From positions 930,001 through 994,000 of the forward strand of contig CP148265.1 in NCBI GenBank assembly GCA_045345765.1: a stretch of 64,000 nt of DNA, written 5' to 3'. Origin of the DNA: JAOARY01 sp045345765 (GTDB lineage: Bacteria > Bacillota > Clostridia > Peptostreptococcales > Peptostreptococcaceae). The notes under the pieces are model-generated. The model was not told where the DNA came from and searched no databases. It saw only the letters and a program-made list of their open reading frames with translations. How positions within the stretch are numbered: the stretch's first letter is position 1; each line of letters begins with the position of its first letter. Made by a program: the position numbers and the translations under genes. Shown one piece after another: positions 53,247-61,794 of this stretch.

Positions 53247-53480
53247 ATGATATTTGAAAGTTTAAGAAGAAATATAGATGATATTATAGGACTTGAAGGA
53301 GAAGAGTTTGAACTTCATACTCTTTTATTTGATGATTTGGATATGGATTCTTTAGATATGTCACAATTGTTGGTAGCCTTAGAAAAGGAATTCAAAATAG
53401 ATATTGAAGACAAAGAAGCTTCTGAATTTAAAACGGTTTTGGATATGAAAAATTATTTGGAAGTTAAGATAAATGAATAG
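53247..53480 (+). CDS. Dedicated acyl carrier protein
   Basis: A 77-residue acidic protein with the phosphopantetheine site DLDMDSLDMSQLL (Ser about residue 35) and the four-helix pattern of acyl carrier proteins. An upstream GTG gives three more residues, but ATG at 53247 behind AAAGGATG is more natural. It overlaps the ketosynthase gene by 8 bp. It lacks the usual fatty acid synthesis neighbours (fabD, fabG) and stands divergent from bioF-bioC with a BirA-like site between. This suggests a carrier reserved for the pimeloyl chain rather than the housekeeping AcpP. Confidence 0.85.
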   Translation: MIFESLRRNIDDIIGLEGEEFELHTLLFDDLDMDSLDMSQLLVALEKEFKIDIEDKEASEFKTVLDMKNYLEVKINE

Positions 53481-54669
53481 AGTTGTAATAACAGGAATGT
53501 CTGCTATAACTCCAATTGGTCTTGATGCTGATTTTTTTGATAATTTATTAAATCATAAGACTAATTTCTCTTATCACAATGATGATACAAATTACATAGT
53601 GTCCAAAATAGATATTGATTTCAAAAATTATTTTAAGAAGAAACAAATTAATAAGACTGATAGATATGCATTACTTGGTCTTATCTGTGCAGATAATGCT
53701 ATTACAGATTCTAATCTAAAAAATTATGATAGTAATAGTATATCAACTTATGTAGGAAGTAGTGTTGGCGGTATATCAACATTATTAGAAGAAAGTCATA
53801 ATGAATATAGTGATGAATTTGGCATTAAGTATGTTTCTCCCTTACTTCAAAGCAAGGCTCTAGTTAATATGTTAAATGCTAATATAAATATCAAATATAA
53901 TATTCAAGGTGAATCTCTAGCTATATCAACAGCTTGTGCTTCATCAACTGATGCAATAGGGCAGGCTTATGAAAGCATTAAATATGGCAAGAATAAAATA
54001 TGTATAACAGGTGGAAGTGATTCGTGCATTAATAATTTATTTTTAGGTGGATTTAAAAATATGAATGCTCTAACATCTTCTACTTATTTGCAATCCGCCT
54101 CAAATCCCTTTGATAAAACTAGATCTGGATTTGTACTTAGCGAAGGTAGTGCTATTTTTGTACTAGAAAGTCTTGACCATGCACTTAAAAGAAATGCTAA
54201 TATCTATTGTGAGATTGTTTCTTATGCTTCAAACAATGATGCTTATAATTTGGTGTCTTTAAAAGAAGATGGAAGTCGAATTTATGATTGTATGAAAAAA
54301 GCTTTGAATAATGCTAGTTTATCACCTTCTGATATAGACTATATCAACGCACACGGAACTTCAACTTTATTAAATGATAAGACTGAAAGTCTTGCAATTT
54401 CAAAATTATTTGATGAAAATATATTAATTAGTTCAACAAAAGCAAATATCGGTCATAGTATGGGTGCATGTGGTGCTATTGAATTATATTCAACTATTAA
54501 AAGTATCAGACACTCTATTATTCCAGCTATGCCCAATTTAAATGAAGTTGATTGTTCTTATAATTTAAATTTTGTTAGAAAAAATACAAAAAAAGAAATT
54601 AATTTTGCACTTTCAAACTCCTTTGGTTTTGGTGGCAACAATGCTTGTTTAGTACTAAAAAGATACTAA
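53473..54669 (+). CDS. Beta-ketoacyl-ACP synthase (KAS I/II type), probably for pimeloyl synthesis
   Basis: The 398-residue condensing enzyme has the complete FabF-type catalytic set: Cys in ISTACASSTDAIG (about residue 157), His in NAHGTSTLL (about 297) and His in SSTKANIGHSMGACG (about 328), with the C-terminal NSFGFGGNNACLVL. It overlaps the private ACP gene by 8 bp, so both are made together. Being a decarboxylating elongation enzyme, it differs from BioZ, which is KAS III-like. With the ACP and BioC across the operator it may extend methyl-malonyl-ACP to the pimeloyl ester. The 54670-54810 gap is AT-rich without a gene. Confidence 0.88.
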   Translation: MNRVVITGMSAITPIGLDADFFDNLLNHKTNFSYHNDDTNYIVSKIDIDFKNYFKKKQINKTDRYALLGLICADNAITDSNLKNYDSNSISTYVGSSVGGISTLLEESHNEYSDEFGIKYVSPLLQSKALVNMLNANINIKYNIQGESLAISTACASSTDAIGQAYESIKYGKNKICITGGSDSCINNLFLGGFKNMNALTSSTYLQSASNPFDKTRSGFVLSEGSAIFVLESLDHALKRNANIYCEIVSYASNNDAYNLVSLKEDGSRIYDCMKKALNNASLSPSDIDYINAHGTSTLLNDKTESLAISKLFDENILISSTKANIGHSMGACGAIELYSTIKSIRHSIIPAMPNLNEVDCSYNLNFVRKNTKKEINFALSNSFGFGGNNACLVLKRY

Positions 54670-54833
54670 AGTTGCATTTTTTTAATATTCTGTATATTTC
54701 GCTTTTTAGAGATTTATTTCACAATTTATTATATAATTATAGTGAAACAAATTTTCATTAAGTTTTTAGCTTTATTTTAGTGACAAAAAATTAATACTAA
54801 ATATAAGCAATTTGAAAAGAGCTTGAGTTATCA

Positions 54834-54912
54834 GGCGTATTATAATTTTAAAATTCTTTTTTGGATTTTTACATTATACTTATACGCACAGACTTAAAGT
54901 CTGTGCTTTTTT
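54834..54912 (+). promoter_or_regulatory. Structured leader with terminator ahead of the YjiH-type gene
   Basis: GCACAGACTT and AAGTCTGTGC (54886-54906) form a 10-bp terminator stem with six T behind, only 30 nt before the YjiH start. Immediately upstream GCGTAT (54835-54840) can pair with ATACGC (54882-54887), sharing two bases with the terminator stem, so the two helices may exclude each other. This resembles an attenuator or riboswitch platform. I do not recognise an aptamer. Confidence 0.5.
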
Positions 54913-54942
54913 ATTAAAACAAACAAAGGAGATGACTTTTTT

Positions 54943-56328
54943 ATGGAAAAAGCAGACGAGAGTAACAAGACTAAGACCAAGAAGAATACATTTAAAACAC
55001 CAAAGAATATGATGAAATTCTTAATCCCTTCATTTATAGGTATTTTATTATTTATGACACCTATAGTTTATCAGGGTAATGTAACTATTCCTGTAGCAAT
55101 ATTATCAGGTGCATTACAAGATTTATTAGCTGGAAAAATCCCATTCATAATGACAATACTAATCACATTTACATTCTTAATGACCCTTATAGTCAAAATT
55201 ACCAAACCAAATTATGTTAAAAATAGTCACTACCTAAAAGGCCTATTGGATGTTAGTCCTGTTTGGGCATTAGCAAGAGCTTTAGGAGCAGTATTCGCTA
55301 TAATGACTTATTATAAATTAGGCCCTGAAATAATTCATTCAGGAAATACAGGCGGACTTTTATTAAATGACTTATTACCTGTACTGTTTGCAGTATTTTT
55401 ATTCGCAGGACTTTTTATTCCTTTATTGTTAAATTTCGGATTGTTGGAATTCTTTGGAGCATTATTAACTAAAATAATGAGACCACTATTTTCACTTCCA
55501 GGTCGTTCTTCAATAGATTGTATGGCTTCATGGCTTGGAGATGGTACTATTGGAATACTTTTAACAAGCAAACAATATGAAGAAGGTTATTATTCAAAAA
55601 GAGAAGCTTGTGTTATTGGTACTACTTTTTCAGCAGTTTCTATAACATTCTCTTTAGTTGTTATATCACAAGTTGGACTTGCTAATATGTTTGCTCATTT
55701 TTATCTAACAGTATTGGTAGCTGGAGTTGTCGCTGCTGTTATAACACCTAGAATACCACCACTTTCAAATAAACCAGATGAGTATATTAGTAAATCACAA
55801 CCAGCTCCAAGTGAAGATATCCCAAAAGGTCATACGAGTTTTTCTTGGGGTATGGAAAAAGCATTAGAACGAGCATCTAAAAATAATGATGTAGGCGAAT
55901 TTTTTATTCAAGGAATTCATAATGTTTTAGATATGTGGTTAGGTGTTGCACCAGTTGTTATGGCAATGGGTACGATAGCTCTTGTATTTGCAGAATATAC
56001 ACCAGTATTTAAATGGTTAGGAATGCCTTTTATTCCTATATTACAATTACTTCAAATACCAGAAGCAGTTGAAGCATCTCAAACAATGGTTGTTGGATTT
56101 GCAGATATGTTCTTACCATCAGTTATAGGAGCCTCTATTGAAAGTCCTTTAACACGATTTGTTATAGCCGCACTTTCTGTTACTCAACTTATTTATATGT
56201 CTGAGGTTGGCGGATTGTTATTAGGTTCAAAAATTCCTATAAATTTAAAAGATTTAATAATCGTATTTATAGAAAGAACATTGATAACTTTACCTGTAAT
56301 TGCACTTATCGCACATATGATATTTTAA
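54943..56328 (+). CDS. YjiH-family membrane transporter (nucleoside-recognition/GATE domain)
   Basis: The 461-residue protein has about eleven membrane spans and two conserved regions: FFGALLTKIMRPLFSLPGRS with IDCMASWLGDGTIGILLTS, and later GVAPVVMAMGTIALVFAEY with FADMFLPSVIGASI. These match the YjiH group of the Gate/nucleoside-recognition family, whose substrates are not established. An M20 amidohydrolase gene and an NhaC antiporter gene nearby suggest transport of an amino acid conjugate or dipeptide, an inference only. The stop codon TAA is itself the first three bases of a 7-bp satellite. The start ATG follows AAGGAGATGACTTTTTT. Confidence 0.85.
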   Translation: MEKADESNKTKTKKNTFKTPKNMMKFLIPSFIGILLFMTPIVYQGNVTIPVAILSGALQDLLAGKIPFIMTILITFTFLMTLIVKITKPNYVKNSHYLKGLLDVSPVWALARALGAVFAIMTYYKLGPEIIHSGNTGGLLLNDLLPVLFAVFLFAGLFIPLLLNFGLLEFFGALLTKIMRPLFSLPGRSSIDCMASWLGDGTIGILLTSKQYEEGYYSKREACVIGTTFSAVSITFSLVVISQVGLANMFAHFYLTVLVAGVVAAVITPRIPPLSNKPDEYISKSQPAPSEDIPKGHTSFSWGMEKALERASKNNDVGEFFIQGIHNVLDMWLGVAPVVMAMGTIALVFAEYTPVFKWLGMPFIPILQLLQIPEAVEASQTMVVGFADMFLPSVIGASIESPLTRFVIAALSVTQLIYMSEVGGLLLGSKIPINLKDLIIVFIERTLITLPVIALIAHMIF

Positions 56329-56413
56329 TCAGTAATCAGTAATCAGTAATCAGTAATCAGTAATCAGTAATCAGTAATCAGTAATCAGTAATCAGTAATC
56401 AGTAATCAGTAAT
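56326..56413 (+). repeat. Heptanucleotide satellite (TAATCAG), 12.6 copies
   Basis: TAATCAG is repeated without error from 56326 to 56413. It begins with the stop codon of the YjiH-type gene, so length changes cannot alter the protein. Perfect copies suggest recent slippage. The repeat ends 17 bp before a terminator. Confidence 0.97.
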
Positions 56414-56431
56414 TAATATATAAAATAATAA

Positions 56432-56472
56432 AAGGCTGTAGCATTAATATATTTCTTAATTGCTACAGCCTT
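56432..56472. terminator. Bidirectional terminator
   Basis: AAGGCTGTAGCA pairs with TGCTACAGCCTT across 17 nt. It serves the convergent YjiH-type and Cache-like lipoprotein genes. Confidence 0.8.
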
Positions 56473-56547
56473 ATCTATTGTTTTAATAAATGAAAATTCA
56501 ATTCTTTATAATATTTATTATTTTATTAAAAATCAATTATTATATCT

Positions 56548-57096
56548 TTACTCTACTATATCATCTTTTATTTTGTATATTATATCAAATAATAATGCAC
56601 CTATATTATTTCCATTTTCATCTTTTAAAATCTTTGATATACTAACAATTTCATTTTCAGTAATAAAATCTTTATAAGGTGTTGAATAATATATACTATT
56701 TTCATTATCTTTATTTTCCAAAGCTTTTTTGTACCATATTCTTTCTTTTGGATTATAATCTTGTGGTAAAGTTGTCTTTGGATTTATATATATAGTGTCA
56801 TTACTTTCTTTATAGTAAAACACATAATCATATCTGTCTTTATTTTTGTCTCTTAATTCTTGTAATTTTGAATCTATATTATCGTCATTTTGTAATTTTA
56901 TTAATTCATCAGCAAGCTTATTAAACTTATCTACATCTTCTTTTAAATTACTTTCAAGATTCTCAATTTGCGTTAATTTACTATTTTCTTCATTTTGATT
57001 TTGCATAGCTCCTGCATTTACTTGAAATGTACAAGCATTAAATAATGTTAGTGGAATTAATAAAATAATTAAAAATACAAACTTTTTAATAAACAT
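56548..57096 (-). CDS. Lipoprotein with Cache-like sensor domain
   Basis: The signal ends LFNAC, a lipobox. Residues about 35-85 are a charged helical, probably coiled segment (NLKEDVDKFNKLADEL). Residues about 90-180 resemble the membrane-distal half of a Cache domain, as found outside chemoreceptors and kinases: PKERIWYKKALEN, YYSTPYKDFITENEIVSISK and NNIGALLFDI. Here no membrane span or signalling domain follows. A free-standing extracellular sensor would need a partner. ATG at 57096 follows TAGGAGGATTAAG. The gene is alone; a perfect palindrome lies about 60 bp upstream. Confidence 0.7.
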   Translation of the reverse strand: MFIKKFVFLIILLIPLTLFNACTFQVNAGAMQNQNEENSKLTQIENLESNLKEDVDKFNKLADELIKLQNDDNIDSKLQELRDKNKDRYDYVFYYKESNDTIYINPKTTLPQDYNPKERIWYKKALENKDNENSIYYSTPYKDFITENEIVSISKILKDENGNNIGALLFDIIYKIKDDIVE

Positions 57097-57153
57097 CTTA
57101 ATCCTCCTATAACCCCTTTTTAAAATCTTTAAAAATAAATACCATATAAGTTC

Positions 57154-57179
57154 TTATATATAAGACATCTTATATATAA
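57154..57179. promoter_or_regulatory. Perfect 26-bp palindrome upstream of the Cache-like lipoprotein
   Basis: TTATATATAAGA (57154-57165) and TCTTATATATAA (57168-57179) are exact complements around a 2-bp centre. It lies in the 228-bp gap after the M20 gene, about 60 bp before the lipoprotein start. It may be an operator or a cruciform. It lacks the loop and T-run of a usual terminator. Confidence 0.5.
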
Positions 57180-57324
57180 AAAAGTTCCACCTAAATTCCC
57201 ATAAAAATTATTAAGTCAAGTCTTTTAAGTACTTAAATATTATCTACTAACACCCAGTCTAACATATAAAATGCTCTTTTTTTTCAAAGTTACAAAACTT
57301 TAAGATAAATTTATTATAACTGTA

Positions 57325-58674
57325 TTATTTTTGTAATATTTCATCAATATTAAAATTTTCATGCATAATATAATTATCCATTTTGTAAATAATTGATAAA
57401 TAAAGTTTTATTGCCTTTATCATATCTTCTTCATATATATCAAATTCAGAATTATGATGTCCACCTTTAGTATTTGAACCTATAATCATATATATAGCTT
57501 TTTTCTTTCTTTCTTCCATCCTTTTTAACATATAGGTAAAATCTTCACTGCCTTTTAATCGATTATCTTCTTTTATAACATTTTCAAATAAAGCTATATC
57601 ATTTGCTAAATCATATATAACTTCAGCCAATTCTGAATTAGAATCACAACTTATAGCCTCTCCTACTATATTAATATCTAAATCTAAATCATACATAAGA
57701 GCAGATGAACGAAGAATATTTATAACTTTTTCTTTTACATATTCATTGACCTCATTAGTCTGCCCTCTTGTCTCAATCATCATAAATGCATCTTGTGGTA
57801 TTATATTTCTTCCACTTCCAGCTTTTAATTTACCTACATTAACCCTAGTAATACCATCTTTATGTCTTGGTATGCCCATTATATTTAATGATGCATTACA
57901 AGCACCCATAAGTGCATTATTCCCCTTATTAGGATCCCCTCCTGCATGTGCTGATTCTCCTTTAAATCTTGCATCTATTTTTGTACTTGATAAAAATCCA
58001 TTACAACCACATACCAAAGAACCCGAATCAATCATCCCTATGTGAGATGCAAATAAATAATCTAAATCCTCCAATACACCTTTTTCAACCATAGATTTAG
58101 CACCTCTTACACCTTCTTCAGCAGGCTGAAAAATAAATTTTATCTTTTTTATATTCTTAAGTTCATTCTTAATCTTAACTAAAACTTTAGCAATCCCAAT
58201 TCCTATACTTGCATGCGCATCATGCCCGCAAGAATGCATTATTCCTTCATTAAAAGAAGAAAATTCCTCTTTGTATGGCAAATGATCAGTCGATTTTGAT
58301 TCATCTATTGTTATTGCATCCATATCAAATCTAAAACCTAAATTAACTCCCTCATCATTTAATTCCATTTCAGCTATAAGACCTGTAAATCCACCTTCTA
58401 AAGGTTCTATAAATCTTCTATCCGCACCTTGATTTAAAGCCCTATTATATTCATTATGCATTGTTTTCTTATTTGGAAGTCCCATTCTACTCTCTTCATC
58501 TATTACATCTTTTCCTAAATATATCTCAAATCCTAAATCATCTAACATTCTTGCTATTAAAGATACTGTCCTATACTCATTCCATGCAGTTTCAGGATAT
58601 CTATGAAAATCTCGTCTTATATTTATAACTTCATCTTGAATCTCATCTATGTACTTAAACATCTTTTTATACAT
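57325..58674 (-). CDS. M20-family amidohydrolase (AbgA-like)
   Basis: The 449-residue metal hydrolase has the M20D plan. Metal and catalytic residues appear in RRDFHRYPE, RFDMDAITI, MHSCGHDAHASI, FQPAEEGVRGAK and GSEDFTYML. The central dimerisation domain (residues about 215-330) is present. An insert of about 30 residues after residue 55 (ESRMGLPNKKTMHNEYNRAL) and the overall length recall AbgA of p-aminobenzoyl-glutamate use, and other amino-acid conjugate hydrolases are possible. ATG follows AAAAGGGGTG. It is monocistronic on the minus strand. It lies between a lipoprotein and a small gene, near the YjiH-type transporter on the other strand. Confidence 0.87.
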   Translation of the reverse strand: MYKKMFKYIDEIQDEVINIRRDFHRYPETAWNEYRTVSLIARMLDDLGFEIYLGKDVIDEESRMGLPNKKTMHNEYNRALNQGADRRFIEPLEGGFTGLIAEMELNDEGVNLGFRFDMDAITIDESKSTDHLPYKEEFSSFNEGIMHSCGHDAHASIGIGIAKVLVKIKNELKNIKKIKFIFQPAEEGVRGAKSMVEKGVLEDLDYLFASHIGMIDSGSLVCGCNGFLSSTKIDARFKGESAHAGGDPNKGNNALMGACNASLNIMGIPRHKDGITRVNVGKLKAGSGRNIIPQDAFMMIETRGQTNEVNEYVKEKVINILRSSALMYDLDLDINIVGEAISCDSNSELAEVIYDLANDIALFENVIKEDNRLKGSEDFTYMLKRMEERKKKAIYMIIGSNTKGGHHNSEFDIYEEDMIKAIKLYLSIIYKMDNYIMHENFNIDEILQK

Positions 58675-58820
58675 AAAAACACCCCTTTTAAAAAATTTTA
58701 AAAAACTAAATTATAAAAAAATATTTACCCAAACATTATACCCTTAAAATTTATATTTATCATAAAAAAACAGAGCATTTATTCCGATTATATTATTATA
58801 ATAAAAAAGGAGGGTTCAAA

Positions 58821-59219
58821 TTGAACATTTCAAATTCTAAAATTTCAATATCTCAATGCTTTTACGATTATGAAAAAGGTGCAAGTCGAGAAACTGAAGA
58901 AAAAAAAGATAAAAAAGCAGTCTATGAAAAAGTTATAGAAGGTGATTTTTGCTGTATTTATGAAGTCTATGATGGCAAAAAACGTGTATTAATATCTAGA
59001 TACAAGATAAACAATATTGATAATAAGGATGGTATAAATCAAAATAATTCAAATTTAAATATTATTAAAGAAGCCAAAAAATTAAAAGATGTGTATGAAA
59101 CAAACTACAATAACAATAATGAATTAAATAAAGAACAAGATAAGAAGAGTACTACATTAGATGATGAAGATTTGATTCATATATTAAGTTCTATGAATTC
59201 TAATTTTGTTTTTAATTAA
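58821..59219 (+). CDS. Unknown 132-residue hydrophilic protein
   Basis: I do not recognise a family. The protein has no signal or membrane span. Residues about 1-75 could fold (GDFCCIYEVYDGKKRVLISRY), while the rest is rich in Asn, Lys and Glu and probably disordered, with stretches such as NYNNNNELNKEQDKK. Start is TTG at 58821 behind a strong AAGGAGGGTTCAAA. It lies between divergent M20 and convergent NhaC genes and ends before a long nested hairpin. Nothing in context tells its role. Confidence 0.6.
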   Translation: MNISNSKISISQCFYDYEKGASRETEEKKDKKAVYEKVIEGDFCCIYEVYDGKKRVLISRYKINNIDNKDGINQNNSNLNIIKEAKKLKDVYETNYNNNNELNKEQDKKSTTLDDEDLIHILSSMNSNFVFN

Positions 59220-59269
59220 ATCTAAGATATTAAAAATATAAATTTAATATAAGCTTATTTTTATAAAAG

Positions 59270-59417
59270 GACTGTTTGTTAAAAAATAAGGGTGTTAAAT
59301 TGGGAAATTTAGCTACAATATATCGTGTTATAAATTTAAAACAAACATAATATACTGTATCATTTTTCCTCAAAGCAACACCCTTCTGAAAATCTCTTAA
59401 CAAACAATCTTTTTTTT
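59270..59417 (-). repeat. Nested intergenic hairpin with conserved core (copy 2)
   Basis: Outer arms GACTGTTTGTTAA with TTAACAAACAATC, and AAGGGTGTT with AACACCCTT, enclose a 67-bp core (59303-59369) closely similar to the inverted 15466-15533 core. Shared stretches include GGAAATTTAGCTACAA and CTGTATCAT. The outer stems of the two copies are unrelated. A T-run at 59409-59417 makes it a terminator on the plus strand as well. Confidence 0.75.
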
Positions 59418-59425
59418 ATTACAAA

Positions 59426-60856
59426 TTAACCCAAAAACCCCACAATCAAAAATAACACAGTTGATATTGCACCATTTAATAATGCATATGGTAATTGTGT
59501 ATTAACATGATCTATATGATCTGAGGCTGAAGCCATTGACGAAAGTATAGTTGTATCTGAAATAGGCGAACAATGATCTCCCATCAAAGCTCCAGAAACA
59601 ACAGCTCCAATAGATGCATACAAATTAGCATCTATTGCTACTGCCATCTGTATTGATATTGGCATCATTATAGCAAAAGTACCCCAAGATGTACCTGTAG
59701 AAAATGCTATTATAGCAGATATTATAAATACAATAGCAGGGCCATAGCCACCATTTAATCTACCTTCAACTAAACTAGCTATGAATTTACCTGTATTCAT
59801 TTCTGACGCCACATTTCCTATCATAAATGCAAATACAAGCAATACAATCATAGGAACCATTGAACCAATTCCTTTATACGTATAATCTATAAATTCATCT
59901 ATTTTCATTACATTTCTTATTCTATATAAAAACATAGTAAAAAATAATGATGTTAGTACCGCCCAAAATACCGAAGTAGAGCCAGATCCATTAAATATAT
60001 CTCCATTCCCTGTTATATATAATGATATAGGCATCATAAATATTAATACCATCAAAGGAAGTATCATATTCCACATCGAAATCTTAACATTTTCTTTTAT
60101 CTTAACTTCACTTGCTTCTTTTGAAACTAAAGGAACTGCATCATCATTCATCAATTTACCTTCATTTAATGCTCTTAATTCAGCTTTTTTCATAGGACCA
60201 AAATCTTTTTGTGTAAATATGTATATAAATACTGAAATAATAGTTACTATTGAGTAAAAATTATAAGGAATACTTTTAAAATATATATTCGTAGCATTTC
60301 CTGATATCACATTATTACTCACTTGTAAAGATACTAAGCCCATCAAAGTAGCTCCCCACGCATTAAATGGGATAAGACCACAAACAGGTGCACAAGTTGC
60401 ATCACATATGAAAGCTAGTTTTTCTCTTGAAACCTTGTATTTATCGGTTAATGGTCTTGTAATTGTTCCTGATGTTAATATATTTATAGATGATTCTATA
60501 AACATTATAAGACCTATTATTTGTGTAAGAAACATAGCTGAACGTCTTGATTTTATTATCTTTGTCTTTAATGTAAGATAATCTACAAAGCCTTTAACTC
60601 CACCACTGGCTTGAATCAATGTAATTATTGCTCCAACCAAGAATGAAAATATTATCGTCTTTGTAATCCAATCTTCTTTGAATATATCAATCATTCCAAA
60701 CGATGTTTTTTGTAACGCCAAAAATATATTAAAGTCAGCTATAACAAAATTCCCTATCAAAACACCACATAATAAAGAAATAAACACCTGCTTAGTTGTT
60801 ATTGCAAGTATAATTGCTATTAGTGGTGGCAAAATACTTAAATATCCATAATCCAT
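59426..60856 (-). CDS. NhaC-family Na+/H+ antiporter-like transporter
   Basis: The 476-residue membrane protein has twelve or so spans and the marks of the NhaC group: GGVKGFVDYL in the second span region, TRPLTDKYKVSREKLAFICD with CAPVCGLIPFNAWG, and near the end FSTGTSWGTFAIMMPI and MGDHCSPISDTTILSS. NhaC members exchange sodium for protons, or malate or amino acids in some Firmicutes, so the exact solute is uncertain. ATG follows GGAGGATTAAA. It is monocistronic, and its mRNA end carries the nested hairpin copy 2. Confidence 0.9.
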   Translation of the reverse strand: MDYGYLSILPPLIAIILAITTKQVFISLLCGVLIGNFVIADFNIFLALQKTSFGMIDIFKEDWITKTIIFSFLVGAIITLIQASGGVKGFVDYLTLKTKIIKSRRSAMFLTQIIGLIMFIESSINILTSGTITRPLTDKYKVSREKLAFICDATCAPVCGLIPFNAWGATLMGLVSLQVSNNVISGNATNIYFKSIPYNFYSIVTIISVFIYIFTQKDFGPMKKAELRALNEGKLMNDDAVPLVSKEASEVKIKENVKISMWNMILPLMVLIFMMPISLYITGNGDIFNGSGSTSVFWAVLTSLFFTMFLYRIRNVMKIDEFIDYTYKGIGSMVPMIVLLVFAFMIGNVASEMNTGKFIASLVEGRLNGGYGPAIVFIISAIIAFSTGTSWGTFAIMMPISIQMAVAIDANLYASIGAVVSGALMGDHCSPISDTTILSSMASASDHIDHVNTQLPYALLNGAISTVLFLIVGFLG

Positions 60857-60974
60857 TTTAATCCTCCAATTTTAATAATTAAATTATTGCTTTATTTTTC
60901 TCAAATTCTTCTTATTATAAATATAAACCTATATGATTATCAATGATAAAATGATAAAATTATAAATTCTATAT

Positions 60975-61589
60975 TTATTTTTTTGCATGCATCAAAAATA
61001 ATGAATAATCAAATTCTTTATCATTTATAATTTTAGTATCTTCAAAAATAGTTTTTGAATCAATTTTTTTAAATCCATGTTCTTTTAATAATTCTTTAAG
61101 TCCATCTTGATTAAAACCATTATGACCATCAAAATCTTTAAATTTTGAATGAAATGTTCCATCTTCTTCATTTAAATCAACTATGCAAATATGTCCATTT
61201 TCATTTAACATATTATAAAACTTATCTATTATAAAACCTAAATCCTTTATATGATGTAATGCCATAGAAGTATATATAAAGTCAAATTTTTGTTCCAAAT
61301 CTTCTTCTAATAAGTTTATACATTTAGCATTCATTTTATCCATATTATTTTCTTTGATTTTTTTATTTAATACATCTATCATACCGTTTGAATTATCTAC
61401 AAGTGTTATTGAGTCAAATCTATCTTTTAAATTAAATGATATTAGTCCTGTTCCACAACCAAATTCCATAGCTGTTGATATATCAGTCAAATCACAGCAA
61501 TTCAAAATTTTATCACTAATCATCTTTGCTCTTTTTATTCTTCTTTCTTCATCCCAATTCTTTGCATCTTTATCAAAATTCAAATTCAA
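60975..61589 (-). CDS. Class I SAM-dependent methyltransferase
   Basis: The 204-residue enzyme has SAM motif I AMEFGCGTGLISFNL (residues about 42-56), an acidic motif II in ITLVDNSNGMI, and the post-motif YTSMALHHIKD and GHICIVDLNEEDG. Small methyltransferases of this type (Methyltransf_11/25) act on diverse small molecules. The start is TTG at 61589, behind AAGGATGGTG. It lies about 120 bp upstream of nhaC on the same strand; a functional tie is not evident. Confidence 0.85.
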   Translation of the reverse strand: MNLNFDKDAKNWDEERRIKRAKMISDKILNCCDLTDISTAMEFGCGTGLISFNLKDRFDSITLVDNSNGMIDVLNKKIKENNMDKMNAKCINLLEEDLEQKFDFIYTSMALHHIKDLGFIIDKFYNMLNENGHICIVDLNEEDGTFHSKFKDFDGHNGFNQDGLKELLKEHGFKKIDSKTIFEDTKIINDKEFDYSLFLMHAKK

Positions 61590-61743
61590 TTAATTCACCA
61601 TCCTTAATATTTGATTTTTCTATTATATCATTATTTATATTCTTATTTAAAGTTTGAATTGAAATTGATATTAAATATCATCAAGAAAAAAACTACTTTA
61701 TATAAATATTTTTGTTTTTTATAATTAATTTATCTAAATTAAA

Positions 61744-61768
61744 CAAAAAGCACCTCTTATAGAGATGC
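61744..61768 (-). terminator. Terminator of the large secreted protein gene
   Basis: On the minus strand GCATCTCT and AGAGGTGC pair with a 3-nt loop and are followed by five T. Confidence 0.75.
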
Positions 61769-61794
61769 CTTCATTTAATAATTCCTATCAAAAT

